Of a DNA stretch of 64,000 nt, positions 47,627 to 55,450 are shown piece after piece. The position numbers and the translations under genes were made by a program. Each line of letters begins with the position of its first letter. Within the stretch, counting starts at the first letter, position 1. The stretch covers positions 124,001-188,000 of the forward strand of contig NZ_MSIG01000004.1 in the NCBI RefSeq assembly GCF_001927285.1, written 5' to 3'. Under the pieces are notes generated by a model. It saw nothing but the letters and a program-made list of their open reading frames with translations, had not been told where the DNA came from and made no database searches. Source of the stretch: Mongoliimonas terrestris. GTDB taxonomy: Bacteria > Pseudomonadota > Alphaproteobacteria > Rhizobiales > Pleomorphomonadaceae.

Positions 47627-48664
47627 ATGCGCCTTTCGGTCCTCGATCAGTCGGGCGTCGCCGCCGACACGACGCCGGACGAGGCGATCCGCCAGACCCT
47701 GGCGCTCGGCCGGGCGTGCGAGGCGATGGGCTACCACCGCTTCTGGGTGTCGGAGCATCACAACACGGCCGGCATCGCCGGATCGGCACCGGAGGTGCTG
47801 CTCGGCGCCCTGGCGGCGAGCACACGGTCGATCCGGATCGGCAGCGCCGGGGTGATGCTGCCGCACTATGCGCCGCTGAAGGTGGCCGAGCAGTTCCGCG
47901 TGCTCGACGCGATCGCCCCGGGCCGGGTGGACCTCGGCCTTGGCCGCGGACCGGGCGCGGACCGGATGACCACCTACGCGCTGAAGCCGGACGCCATGGA
48001 CAACCCGCTCGCCATGTCGGGCATGGACGCCTTCCCGCAAGGGGTGGAGGACGTGATCGCCTGGTCGAGCGGCGACGGGCCGGACGCCAGCCACACCTTC
48101 CACGGCATCAAGGCGCAGCCGGCGGGTCCCACCGCGCCGGACTGCTTCATCGTCGGCAGCACCAACTACACGGCCCAGCTCGCCGCCCACTTCGGGCTGC
48201 CCTACTGCTTCGCGCACTTCTTCAACGACGGAATGGGGGCGGCGGACGCGGTGGATCTCTACCGGCGCACCTTCCGGCCGAGCCAGCGGCGGGCGACGCC
48301 GTCCGCCTCGCTCTGCGTGTTCGCGCTGGCGGCGCCGAGCGAAGCGGAGGCCGAGGCCCTGTTCCGGCCCTATGCGCTCTGGCGGCTCGACCGCGACCGG
48401 GGCCGCACCCTGCCCTTCCCGAGCCTCGCCGCGGCCGCGGCGCGGACCCTCACCGCCCACGAGGAAGGTCAGGTGGACAAGCTCCGCCGCCTCGCCCTCG
48501 TCGGCACGCCGACCCAAGTGGTGACGGCGCTCCGCGCCATGGTGGAGGCCTACGGGCTCGACGAGATGGTGGTGTTCGCGCCCGGCTATCCGGCGGAGAT
48601 CCGCACGCGGTCCTATGCGCTGATCGCCGAGGCGGCGGGACTGGAGCCGCGCGCCGCCGCCTGA
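47627..48664 (+). CDS. LLM-class oxidoreductase of the MsnO8-like group, copy 4
   Basis: Luciferase-like protein of 345 aa from a different branch than copies 1-3: MRLSVLDQSGVA start, GYHRFWVSEHHNTAGIAGSAPEVLLGALAASTRSIRIGSAGVMLPHYAPLKVAEQFRVLDAIAPGRVDLGLGRGPG, and later VGTPTQVV. This MsnO8/TIGR03558 group contains FMN- or F420-linked oxidoreductases of unknown substrate. Strong ribosome site upstream. Divergent from the MATE/DMT pair. Confidence 0.9.
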   Translation: MRLSVLDQSGVAADTTPDEAIRQTLALGRACEAMGYHRFWVSEHHNTAGIAGSAPEVLLGALAASTRSIRIGSAGVMLPHYAPLKVAEQFRVLDAIAPGRVDLGLGRGPGADRMTTYALKPDAMDNPLAMSGMDAFPQGVEDVIAWSSGDGPDASHTFHGIKAQPAGPTAPDCFIVGSTNYTAQLAAHFGLPYCFAHFFNDGMGAADAVDLYRRTFRPSQRRATPSASLCVFALAAPSEAEAEALFRPYALWRLDRDRGRTLPFPSLAAAAARTLTAHEEGQVDKLRRLALVGTPTQVVTALRAMVEAYGLDEMVVFAPGYPAEIRTRSYALIAEAAGLEPRAAA

Positions 48665-48728
48665 GGCTGGGGGACTCGTGGGCTTGCGCCGGAGGGGCGG
48701 CGGCCGCTCGTCGGCGCGCCGCCGACGG

Positions 48729-48983
48729 TCAGGGCGTCTCCTCGACCGGGTCGCGGAAATAGGGCTCCACCGGGCCCTTCAGCTTCAGCGTGAGCGGCTT
48801 GCCCTTGCGGTCCTTCGCGGCTCCGGCCGCCACGCGCACCCAGCCCTCGCTGACGCAATACTCCTCCACGTTGGTCTTCTCCTGGCCCTTGAACCGGATC
48901 CCGACGCCGCGCTCCAGCGTGCTCGCGTCATAGAAGGGGCTGTCGGGGTCGTTGGAGAGGCGGTCTGGCGGGGTATCGGACAT
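48729..48983 (-). CDS. DUF3297 family protein
   Basis: Protein of 84 aa matching the DUF3297 family (MSDTPPDRLSNDPDSPFYD start, LERGVGIRFKGQEKTNVEEYCVSEGWVR, PLTLKLKGPVEPYF). Small, soluble and conserved in proteobacteria; function unknown. It stands alone, convergent with LLM copy 4. Confidence 0.88.
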   Translation of the reverse strand: MSDTPPDRLSNDPDSPFYDASTLERGVGIRFKGQEKTNVEEYCVSEGWVRVAAGAAKDRKGKPLTLKLKGPVEPYFRDPVEETP

Positions 48984-49111
48984 GAGGGATCTCCGTTTCG
49001 GTCGGCCGGAGAGATAGACGGCGCGGGCGCGGGGGACAAGGGCGGGGAGAGGCCGGGGGCTGGCTGGTGGCGGATGATGCCCGGCGGTGTTGGGCTCCCC
49101 GCATCCCCCGG

Positions 49112-49551
49112 GTCGTCACCTCGGTGAAGCCCGGGGTCCAGCCGACGGTGGGATTGTCCGCGTCGTGGGGGGCCGTAATTGTCGGTTGGATCCCGACGTT
49201 CGTCGGGATGACGTTCAAGCGGGACGGGGCGGGTGGAGGGAGGGACGGGGAGGGTGGAGGCGGGTCGGGACTGCGTCCACGCTCATCCCGGTCGTCACCC
49301 CGGCGAACGCCGGGGCCCAACCGAAGGCGGGGGTGTCCGCATCGGTGTGGGTCGGTCGCGGTCGGTTGGATCCCGGCGTTCGCCGGGATGACGTTCAAGG
49401 GGGACGGGGAGGGTGGAGGCGGGTCGGGATTGCGTCCACGTCCATCCCGGTCGTCACCCCGGCGGAGGCCGGGACCCAACCGCAGGTGGGGGTGTCCGCA
49501 CCGGTGCGGGTCGGTCGCGGTCGGTTGGATCCCGGCGTTCGCCGGGATGAC
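49112..49551. repeat. Three family A repeats in a row (copies 5-7)
   Basis: Copies at about 49112-49212, 49292-49392 and 49451-49551. Each has gtcgtcaccccggcgaa/ggccggg then caaccg or cagccgac, a core with ggtgtccgca, and gtcggttggatcccg then gttcgccgggatgacgttc. The spacers between copies are alike (gacggggagggtggaggcgg-gtcggga), so the whole 160-180-bp unit was duplicated. It fills the 689-bp gap 48984-49672; no gene seen. Confidence 0.85.
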
Positions 49552-49584
49552 GTTCGAAGGGGAATGGTGGGCATCCGAACGAAA

Positions 49585-49615
49585 GGGCGGCGGGGCCCTT
49601 GAGGATCCGCCGCCC
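49585..49615 (-). terminator. Terminator after Mn catalase
   Basis: Leftward: GGGCGGCGG / CCGCCGCCC 9-bp stem with a 13-base loop, then TTTCG, about 58 bp past the catalase stop. Confidence 0.65.
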
Positions 49616-49672
49616 CTGTCTGTGATGACCCTTTGATCTCTGGGAGGACCCTCGGATCCGCGTCTCAGTTGG

Positions 49673-50554
49673 TCAGAGCTTGCGCTCGATCGCGCCTTCC
49701 ACGGCGCCGACGACGCCGCCCATGCCGGACTTGGAGGTCTGCTCGGACTGCGCGCCGCCGTCCGGGCGGGCCGGGGCGAGGGAGGGCTTGCCGCCGAGCG
49801 GCTCGGAGACCGCGGCGGAGAACTCGCCCTTGCCGTCGAGGCTCGGACCCTTGCTCCAGCGGCCCTCGGGAATGCTGCCGTCGACCATGTGGCCGAGGTA
49901 GACGTAGGAGAACTCGGTGTTCTCCTGGTCCTGCGGGAAGCTGTTGGGGATCGGCAGCGACTTGGCGAGGCCGCCCATGTCCTCGATCGCCGCCAGCCAC
50001 TGCTGCTGGTGCATGGTGTCGCGGGCGATGAGGAAGGACAGCATGTCCTTCATGCCCGGGTCGTCGGTCATGTTGTAGAGGCGCACGGCGAGCACGCGGC
50101 CGGAGGATTCCGCCGTGGCGTTCGCCATCATGTCGGCGGCGATGTTGCCGGACGCGTAGACGTGCGAGGCGTCGAACGGCACGCCGTTGGCGTCCGACGG
50201 CAGCGCCGCAAGGCCGGTGGAGAGGATGTGGCGGAAGTCGACGCCGTTGAGGATCGCGCCGCCGACGGCGTCCTTGGAGACGTCCTCCTTGATGGAGAGC
50301 GGGGCGTTCTCAAGATTGAGCGCCACGGCGGTCGCCAGCATCTCGATGTGGCCGAGTTCCTCGGTGGCGGTGTTGAGCAGCATGTCGCGGTACTTGGCCG
50401 GGCCGCGGGCGCCGAACGCCTGGAACATGTACTGCAGCGCCACGCGGATCTCGCCTTCCACGCCGCCGATCGCCTGCTGCAGGGCGCGGGCGAAAGTCGG
50501 GTTGGGGCGCTCGACGCGCACCGGATACTGCAGTTTGCCATCTGTGTAGAACAT
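49673..50554 (-). CDS. Manganese catalase
   Basis: Non-haem, dimanganese catalase of 293 aa degrading H2O2. All five metal ligands known from the family can be placed: Glu35 (GGVEGEI), Glu66 and His69 (EELGHIEM), Glu149 (TAESSGR) and His182 (RDTMHQQQW). A Gly/Ala/Pro-rich C-terminal tail of about 70 residues follows. No signal peptide, so cytoplasmic. Divergent from the caa3 oxidase operon, with an EcfG-like promoter. Mn catalases are often general-stress genes in alphaproteobacteria. Confidence 0.93.
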   Translation of the reverse strand: MFYTDGKLQYPVRVERPNPTFARALQQAIGGVEGEIRVALQYMFQAFGARGPAKYRDMLLNTATEELGHIEMLATAVALNLENAPLSIKEDVSKDAVGGAILNGVDFRHILSTGLAALPSDANGVPFDASHVYASGNIAADMMANATAESSGRVLAVRLYNMTDDPGMKDMLSFLIARDTMHQQQWLAAIEDMGGLAKSLPIPNSFPQDQENTEFSYVYLGHMVDGSIPEGRWSKGPSLDGKGEFSAAVSEPLGGKPSLAPARPDGGAQSEQTSKSGMGGVVGAVEGAIERKL

Positions 50555-50592
50555 CGTTCGTGCTCCTGAAATTGAACTGACACCCGCCCTTC

Positions 50593-50617
50593 AACAACGG
50601 GGGTGCGCGCTTGTTCC
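50593..50617 (-). promoter_or_regulatory. EcfG-like promoter for Mn catalase
   Basis: Minus strand GGAAC (50617-50613), 16-bp spacer, TGTT (50596-50593), about 40 bp before the catalase ATG. One mismatch to CGTT. Confidence 0.45.
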
Positions 50618-50745
50618 TATTATTTATCTACGAATACTGTTCAGCTTGCGCTTGTAGGCGAGCTTATACTTGAGCGGTATGGCCGCTCGGCGCGCCGGCC
50701 CGGAACCGGCGTCGAGACGCGCGACAACGGGGCGTGACACAGGCC

Positions 50746-50770
50746 GGAACAGAAGCCCGATCCGCCGGTT
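50746..50770 (+). promoter_or_regulatory. EcfG-like promoter for the caa3 oxidase operon
   Basis: GGAAC at 50746-50750, 16-bp spacer, GGTT at 50767-50770, about 65 bp before the coxB start. One mismatch at the least conserved position of the -10 element. Confidence 0.45.
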
Positions 50771-50833
50771 CATCCCGGGTGACCACCTTGAGCGCGAGCC
50801 GACGGCGCGCGCCTTACCCGATCCGGATCGCTT

Positions 50834-51853
50834 GTGAGTTTCAAACCGATGGGCAGCTCGATCGGCAAACGTCGCCTTGCCCGGCGCGCGGCGGCCGTGT
50901 TTCCGGCGGTCCTGGCGACCGGCTGCACCGGTCCCCAGTCCGCGCTCGACCCGGCCGGCCGGGAGGCCGAGACGGTGGCGCACCTCTTCTGGGTGATGAC
51001 CATCGGCGGCGCGGTGATCTGGGTGGCCGTGCTGGCGCTCGCGGTCTACGCAGGCGGGCTGAAGCGGCAGCCGGTGTCGGAGGCTTTCGCCTTCCGGCTG
51101 ATCGTCTGGTGCGGCGCCGCCATCCCGACCGTGATCCTCGCCGCGCTCCTCGTCTACGGCCTCTACCTGATGCCGGAGCTTCGGCCGTGGACCCGCGAGG
51201 CGGCGGCGGAGCCGGGGCTGAAGGGCCACGTGACGGGCGAGCAGTTCTGGTGGCGGGTGCGCTACGACCTGCCCGAGGGGGCGGTTGAGAGCGCCAACGA
51301 GATCCTGGTGCCGGTCGGGCGGCCGGTGCACCTGACCCTCACCTCGCCGGACGTGATCCACTCCTTCTGGGTGCCGGCGCTCGCCGGCAAGATGGACCTC
51401 ATCCCCGGCCGCACCAACCGCATCACCTTCACGGCGACGAAGCCCGGCGTCTACCGGGGCGTCTGCGCGGAGTTCTGCGGCGAGAGCCACGCCCTGATGG
51501 CGCTCACCGTGCGGGCGGTGGAGCCGGAGGAGCACGCGCGGCTGATCGCCGCCGAGGCCCGGCCGGCGGCGGTGACGGCGGGCGCGGGGCTGGACCTCTT
51601 CATCGCCAAGGGCTGCGCCGCCTGCCACACGATCCGGGGCACGCCGGCGGCCGGCACGGTCGGCCCGGACCTCACCCACGTGGGCAGCCGGCCGACCCTC
51701 GCGGCCGCCACCCTGCCGAACGATCAGGCCGCGCGCGAACGGTTCCTCCGCCATCCGGACGCGGTGAAGCCCGGCATCCGCATGCCGGCCTACGACATGC
51801 TGCCGCCCGCCGAGATCGAGACCCTCGCCCGCTTCCTCGGAGACCTCACATGA
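50834..51853 (+). CDS. coxB: caa3-type cytochrome c oxidase subunit II fused to cytochrome c
   Basis: Protein of 339 aa receiving electrons for the terminal oxidase. Lipoprotein-like start with a Cys after a hydrophobic stretch (FPAVLATGCTGP), two membrane helices (about 50-70 and 90-112), then the CuA cupredoxin domain with Cys211, Cys215, His219, Met222 (CAEFCGESHALM) and a C-terminal mono-haem cytochrome c domain with CAACH at 261-265 and a MPAYDM ligand loop. Start is GTG 50834; ATG 50849 is also possible. Stop overlaps the next gene (ATGA). Confidence 0.95.
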   Translation: MSFKPMGSSIGKRRLARRAAAVFPAVLATGCTGPQSALDPAGREAETVAHLFWVMTIGGAVIWVAVLALAVYAGGLKRQPVSEAFAFRLIVWCGAAIPTVILAALLVYGLYLMPELRPWTREAAAEPGLKGHVTGEQFWWRVRYDLPEGAVESANEILVPVGRPVHLTLTSPDVIHSFWVPALAGKMDLIPGRTNRITFTATKPGVYRGVCAEFCGESHALMALTVRAVEPEEHARLIAAEARPAAVTAGAGLDLFIAKGCAACHTIRGTPAAGTVGPDLTHVGSRPTLAAATLPNDQAARERFLRHPDAVKPGIRMPAYDMLPPAEIETLARFLGDLT

Positions 51854-54399
51854 CCGCCACGACCGACACGGCCGCCGGTCTGCCGCCCCCGGGCAGCGAG
51901 GCGGACCTCGCCCGGCGGCGGGCGCAGGAGGAGCGGCTGCGCAAGACCTGGGAGACGCCGAAGGGCATCCGCTACTGGACGGCGGTGAACAACACCGAGG
52001 TCGGCGTCTGGTACACGGCAACCGCCTTCGTGTTCATGCTGTTCGCCGGCCTGCTGGCGCTCCTGATGCGGGCGCAGCTCGCCGTGCCGGACAACGACCT
52101 GATCTCGGCGGACCTCTACAACCAGGCCTTCACCCTGCACGGCACGGTGATGATGTTCCTCTTCGCCGTGCCGATCTTCGAGGCGGTGGCCATCGTCATC
52201 CTGCCGCAGATGCTGGGCGCGCGAGACCTGCCGTTCCCGCGCCTCTCCGCCTTCGGCTTCTGGAGCTTCGTCCTCGGCGGCGTGTTCGTCTGCGGCTCGA
52301 TCTTCTTCAACGCGGCGCCGAACGCCGGCTGGTTCATGTACCCGCCGCTCGCCACCGACGAGGAGCAGTCCGGCATCGGGGCGGACATCTGGCTGCTCGG
52401 CCTCTCCTTCATCGAGGTGGCGTCGATCGCCGCCGCGGTGGAGCTGATCATCGGCACCTTGAAGTGCCGGCCGCCGGGCATGCGGATCAACATGATCCCG
52501 CTCTTTGCCTGGTACATCCTGATCGTCGCCGGGATGATCCTCTTCGCCTTCCCGCCGCTGATCGCCGGCGACATCCTGTTCGAGATGGAGCGGATGTTCG
52601 ACTGGCCGTTCTTCGACCCGGAGCGGCGCGGCGACCCGCTGTTGTGGCAGCACCTGTTCTGGATCTTCGGCCACCCGGAGGTCTACATCGTCTTCCTGCC
52701 GGCGATCGCCCTCATCGCCATGATCGTGCCGACCTTCGCCCAGCGGCCGATCGTCGGCTATTCGTGGATCGTGCTCGCCGCCGTCGGCACCGGGTTCCTG
52801 AGCTTCGGGCTCTGGGTCCACCACATGTTCGCCACCGGCCTGCCGACGATCTCGCTCGCCTTCTTCTCGGCGGCCTCGGAGGCGGTGGCGATCCCGACGG
52901 GCGTGCAGATCTTCGTCTTCATCGCCACCCTGCTCGCCGGGCGGGTGATCTTCGCCGTGCCCATGCTGTTCGCCACCGGCGGCCTCGCCATCTTCGTGAT
53001 CGGCGGCCTCACCGGCGTGATGGTGGCGCTCGCCCCGTTCGACTGGCAGGCGCACGACACCTATTTCGTGGTGGCGCATCTGCACTATGTGCTGATCGGC
53101 GGCATGCTCTTCCCGATCGTCGCCGGCATCTACTACTTCTACCCGATCACGTCGGGGAAGATGCTCTCCATGCGGCTCGGCAAGATCGGCTTCTGGCTGA
53201 TGTTCGTCGGGTTCAACGTGGGCTTCCTGCCCATGCACTTCACCGGCCTTCGGGGCATGCCCCGGCGGGTGTTCACCTATCCGGGCGGGCTCGGCTTCGA
53301 CTGGCTGAACATGGTCTCCACCGTCGGGGCCTTCGTGTTCGCGGCCGGCGTCGGCGTGGTGGTGTGGGACGTGGTGCGGCCGAAGAGCCGCGAGCCCTAT
53401 GCGCCCCGCAACCCCTGGAACGCCGGCACCCTGGAGTGGCTGACCACCATGCCGGGCGAGAACTGGGGCGTGCGCTCGGTGCCCTTCATCACCAGCCGCT
53501 ACCCGATCTGGGACCAGCCCAACCTGATCCGCGACGTGGACGAGGGCCGCGGCCTTCTGCCGGACGCGGAGGAGATGAAGCGGGAGACGCTGGTGACGTC
53601 CGTGCTCGACGCGGAGCCGATCCAGTGCCTGCGCGTGCCGGGCAACGCCTGGTCGCCGATGATCGCCGCCTTCACGCTCGGCGGCGTCTTCATCGCGCTC
53701 ACCTTCAAGTGGTGGATCCCGGCGCTCGTCTCCGGCGTCGCCTTCTTCTGCGTCCTGATGTTCTGGCTGTGGACGAGCACGAGCCTCATTCCGGAGAAGC
53801 CGGAGAAGGATGTGGGCGGCGGGCTCGTGCTGCCGCTCTACCGGTCCGGGCCGGCTTCGATCGGCTGGTGGGCCATGTTCATCACCATGACCGGCGACGC
53901 CACCGCCTTCGCCAGCCTGGTGTTCGGCTACTTCTTCTACTGGACCGTCCACGCGGACTTCGTGATCGACGGCGGGGGACCGGGCGTCCTCTGGCCGATG
54001 ATCGCCATGGGCCTCCTCCTGGCCTCCTGGGCGGTGACGCTGCTCGCCCGCCGGTGGAACAGCGCCGACCGGCCCCTGCCGGCCCGGCTCGCGCTGGTGA
54101 CCGCGGCGGTGCTGGCCGGCGCCGGCGGCGCAGCGGGCCTGATGGGGCCCTACACCCACGGCATGGCGCCGACCACCGACGTCTATCCGGCGATCGTCTG
54201 GATTCTGGTGATCTGGACGGCGATCCACGCGGCCGTCGGCGTCATCATGCTCCTCTACTGCCTTGCCCGCAGCCTCGCCGGCCGCATGACCGCCGTCTAC
54301 GACATCGACATGCGGAACGTGGCGCTCTACGCGCACTTCCTGGCCATGACGGCCGTGGTGACCTTCGCGGTCGTCGGCCTCTTTCCCCTGATCAACTGA
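51850..54399 (+). CDS. Cytochrome c oxidase subunit I-III fusion
   Basis: Fused haem-copper oxidase subunits I and III, 849 aa. The subunit I part (to about 560) has the A-type active-site motif GHPEVYI (His275, Glu277, Tyr279), VHHMFATG and HDTYFVVAHLHYV. Two proton-channel positions differ from classical A1 enzymes: D-channel Asp126 is kept (GARDLPFPRLS) but the Asn seven residues on is Ser133, and the K-channel Lys in the TG-V-K-I-F motif is Gln353. The subunit III part starts near 600 and is short. Coupled by overlap to coxB. Reduces O2 to water in the inner membrane. Confidence 0.95.
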   Translation: MTATTDTAAGLPPPGSEADLARRRAQEERLRKTWETPKGIRYWTAVNNTEVGVWYTATAFVFMLFAGLLALLMRAQLAVPDNDLISADLYNQAFTLHGTVMMFLFAVPIFEAVAIVILPQMLGARDLPFPRLSAFGFWSFVLGGVFVCGSIFFNAAPNAGWFMYPPLATDEEQSGIGADIWLLGLSFIEVASIAAAVELIIGTLKCRPPGMRINMIPLFAWYILIVAGMILFAFPPLIAGDILFEMERMFDWPFFDPERRGDPLLWQHLFWIFGHPEVYIVFLPAIALIAMIVPTFAQRPIVGYSWIVLAAVGTGFLSFGLWVHHMFATGLPTISLAFFSAASEAVAIPTGVQIFVFIATLLAGRVIFAVPMLFATGGLAIFVIGGLTGVMVALAPFDWQAHDTYFVVAHLHYVLIGGMLFPIVAGIYYFYPITSGKMLSMRLGKIGFWLMFVGFNVGFLPMHFTGLRGMPRRVFTYPGGLGFDWLNMVSTVGAFVFAAGVGVVVWDVVRPKSREPYAPRNPWNAGTLEWLTTMPGENWGVRSVPFITSRYPIWDQPNLIRDVDEGRGLLPDAEEMKRETLVTSVLDAEPIQCLRVPGNAWSPMIAAFTLGGVFIALTFKWWIPALVSGVAFFCVLMFWLWTSTSLIPEKPEKDVGGGLVLPLYRSGPASIGWWAMFITMTGDATAFASLVFGYFFYWTVHADFVIDGGGPGVLWPMIAMGLLLASWAVTLLARRWNSADRPLPARLALVTAAVLAGAGGAAGLMGPYTHGMAPTTDVYPAIVWILVIWTAIHAAVGVIMLLYCLARSLAGRMTAVYDIDMRNVALYAHFLAMTAVVTFAVVGLFPLIN

Positions 54400-54407
54400 G
54401 AGCGGCC

Positions 54408-54788
54408 ATGTTCCTGCACGGCGCACGCAACGAAACCCTCTGGCCGCTGATGGGCCCGCCCACGGTCTGGGCGCTGCACTTCGCGGCCGTCTACGGGTGG
54501 GCGGCGGTCGCCTGCGCCAAGGCGACGCCGGACGATTCCATGTTTCTCGCCGCCCGCTGGGGCATCGGCGCCCTCACCGTGGTGGCGCTCGCGATGATCG
54601 CCTACGCGGGCTACCGGGCGTGGCAGATCTGGGGCTTCGGCCGGTTCGATCCGCCCCATGCGGCGGGCACGGAGACCGACCGGCGCCGCTTCCTCGGCTT
54701 CGCCACCCTGCTCCTTGCCGGCCTCAGCGCCGTGTCGGTGATCTTCGTCGGCCTGCCGGCGCTCTTCATCGCGGAGTGCACCTGGTGA
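54408..54788 (+). CDS. Small oxidase-operon membrane protein
   Basis: Protein of 126 aa with three hydrophobic segments (WALHFAAVYGWAAVACA, GIGALTVVALAMIAYAGY, LGFATLLLAGLSAVSVIFVGLPALF). It begins 8 bp after the I-III fusion and its stop overlaps the CtaG-like GTG. Similar small proteins accompany caa3 operons in alphaproteobacteria. Probably an assembly or accessory subunit; no defined function. Confidence 0.78.
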   Translation: MFLHGARNETLWPLMGPPTVWALHFAAVYGWAAVACAKATPDDSMFLAARWGIGALTVVALAMIAYAGYRAWQIWGFGRFDPPHAAGTETDRRRFLGFATLLLAGLSAVSVIFVGLPALFIAECTW

Positions 54789-55450
54789 AGCGGCTCGCGC
54801 TCCTCGCCGGGCTCGCGGTGCTGGCGCTCGTCTGGGGCGGGCCGTTGCTCGGCCGCGACGCCGGTTCGTTCGCCGCCCACATGATCGCCCACATGGGCGT
54901 CGTCGCGGTGGCGGCGCCGCTGATCGCCGTCGGGCTCTCGGGCACCCGCGCCGACCCGTCGGCGCGGTTTCCGGCGGTGTTCGCGCCGGTGCCGATCTCG
55001 GTCGCGGAACTCTTCGTCGTCTGGGGCTGGCATGCGCCGGCGGCGCGGGCGCTCGCGGAGGGTTCGGCGGTATGGCTGGTGGTGGAGCAGGCGAGCTTCC
55101 TTGCCGTCGGTCTCGGGCTCTGGTTCGCCTGCGTCGGCCACGCGCCCGGCGACGGGCCGCGCCGGGCCGCCGCGGGCGCCTTCGGGCTCCTGCTCACCTC
55201 CGTCCACATGACGCTGCTCGGCGCGCTGCTGGCGCTGACGCCGCGCCCGCTCTACGGCAGCGAGACCGTGACCTGCCTCGGCCTGACGCTCGACGCCATC
55301 GACGACCAGCAGGTCGGCGGCGTCACCATGCTGCTCGTCGGGGCGGCCGTCTATCTGGCGGGCGGGGTGGCGCTGATGCACCGGCTGATCGCCGACCGAG
55401 TGCCTGGACCCGATCCCGCAACCGCCATCCCGAGGGGGAGACAGGCATGA
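54785..55450 (+). CDS. CtaG-like cytochrome c oxidase assembly protein
   Basis: Multi-helix membrane protein of 221 aa of the caa3-type CtaG family (distinct from Cox11): HMIAHMGVVAVAAPLIAVGLS, ELFVVWGWHAPAARALA, LLTSVHMTLLGALLALTPRPLY, DQQVGGVTMLLVGAAVYLAGG. Conserved His residues in the helices suggest copper binding, as known for the family. GTG start overlapping the upstream stop (GTGA), and the stop overlaps the cytochrome gene start (ATGA). Confidence 0.88.
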   Translation: MKRLALLAGLAVLALVWGGPLLGRDAGSFAAHMIAHMGVVAVAAPLIAVGLSGTRADPSARFPAVFAPVPISVAELFVVWGWHAPAARALAEGSAVWLVVEQASFLAVGLGLWFACVGHAPGDGPRRAAAGAFGLLLTSVHMTLLGALLALTPRPLYGSETVTCLGLTLDAIDDQQVGGVTMLLVGAAVYLAGGVALMHRLIADRVPGPDPATAIPRGRQA

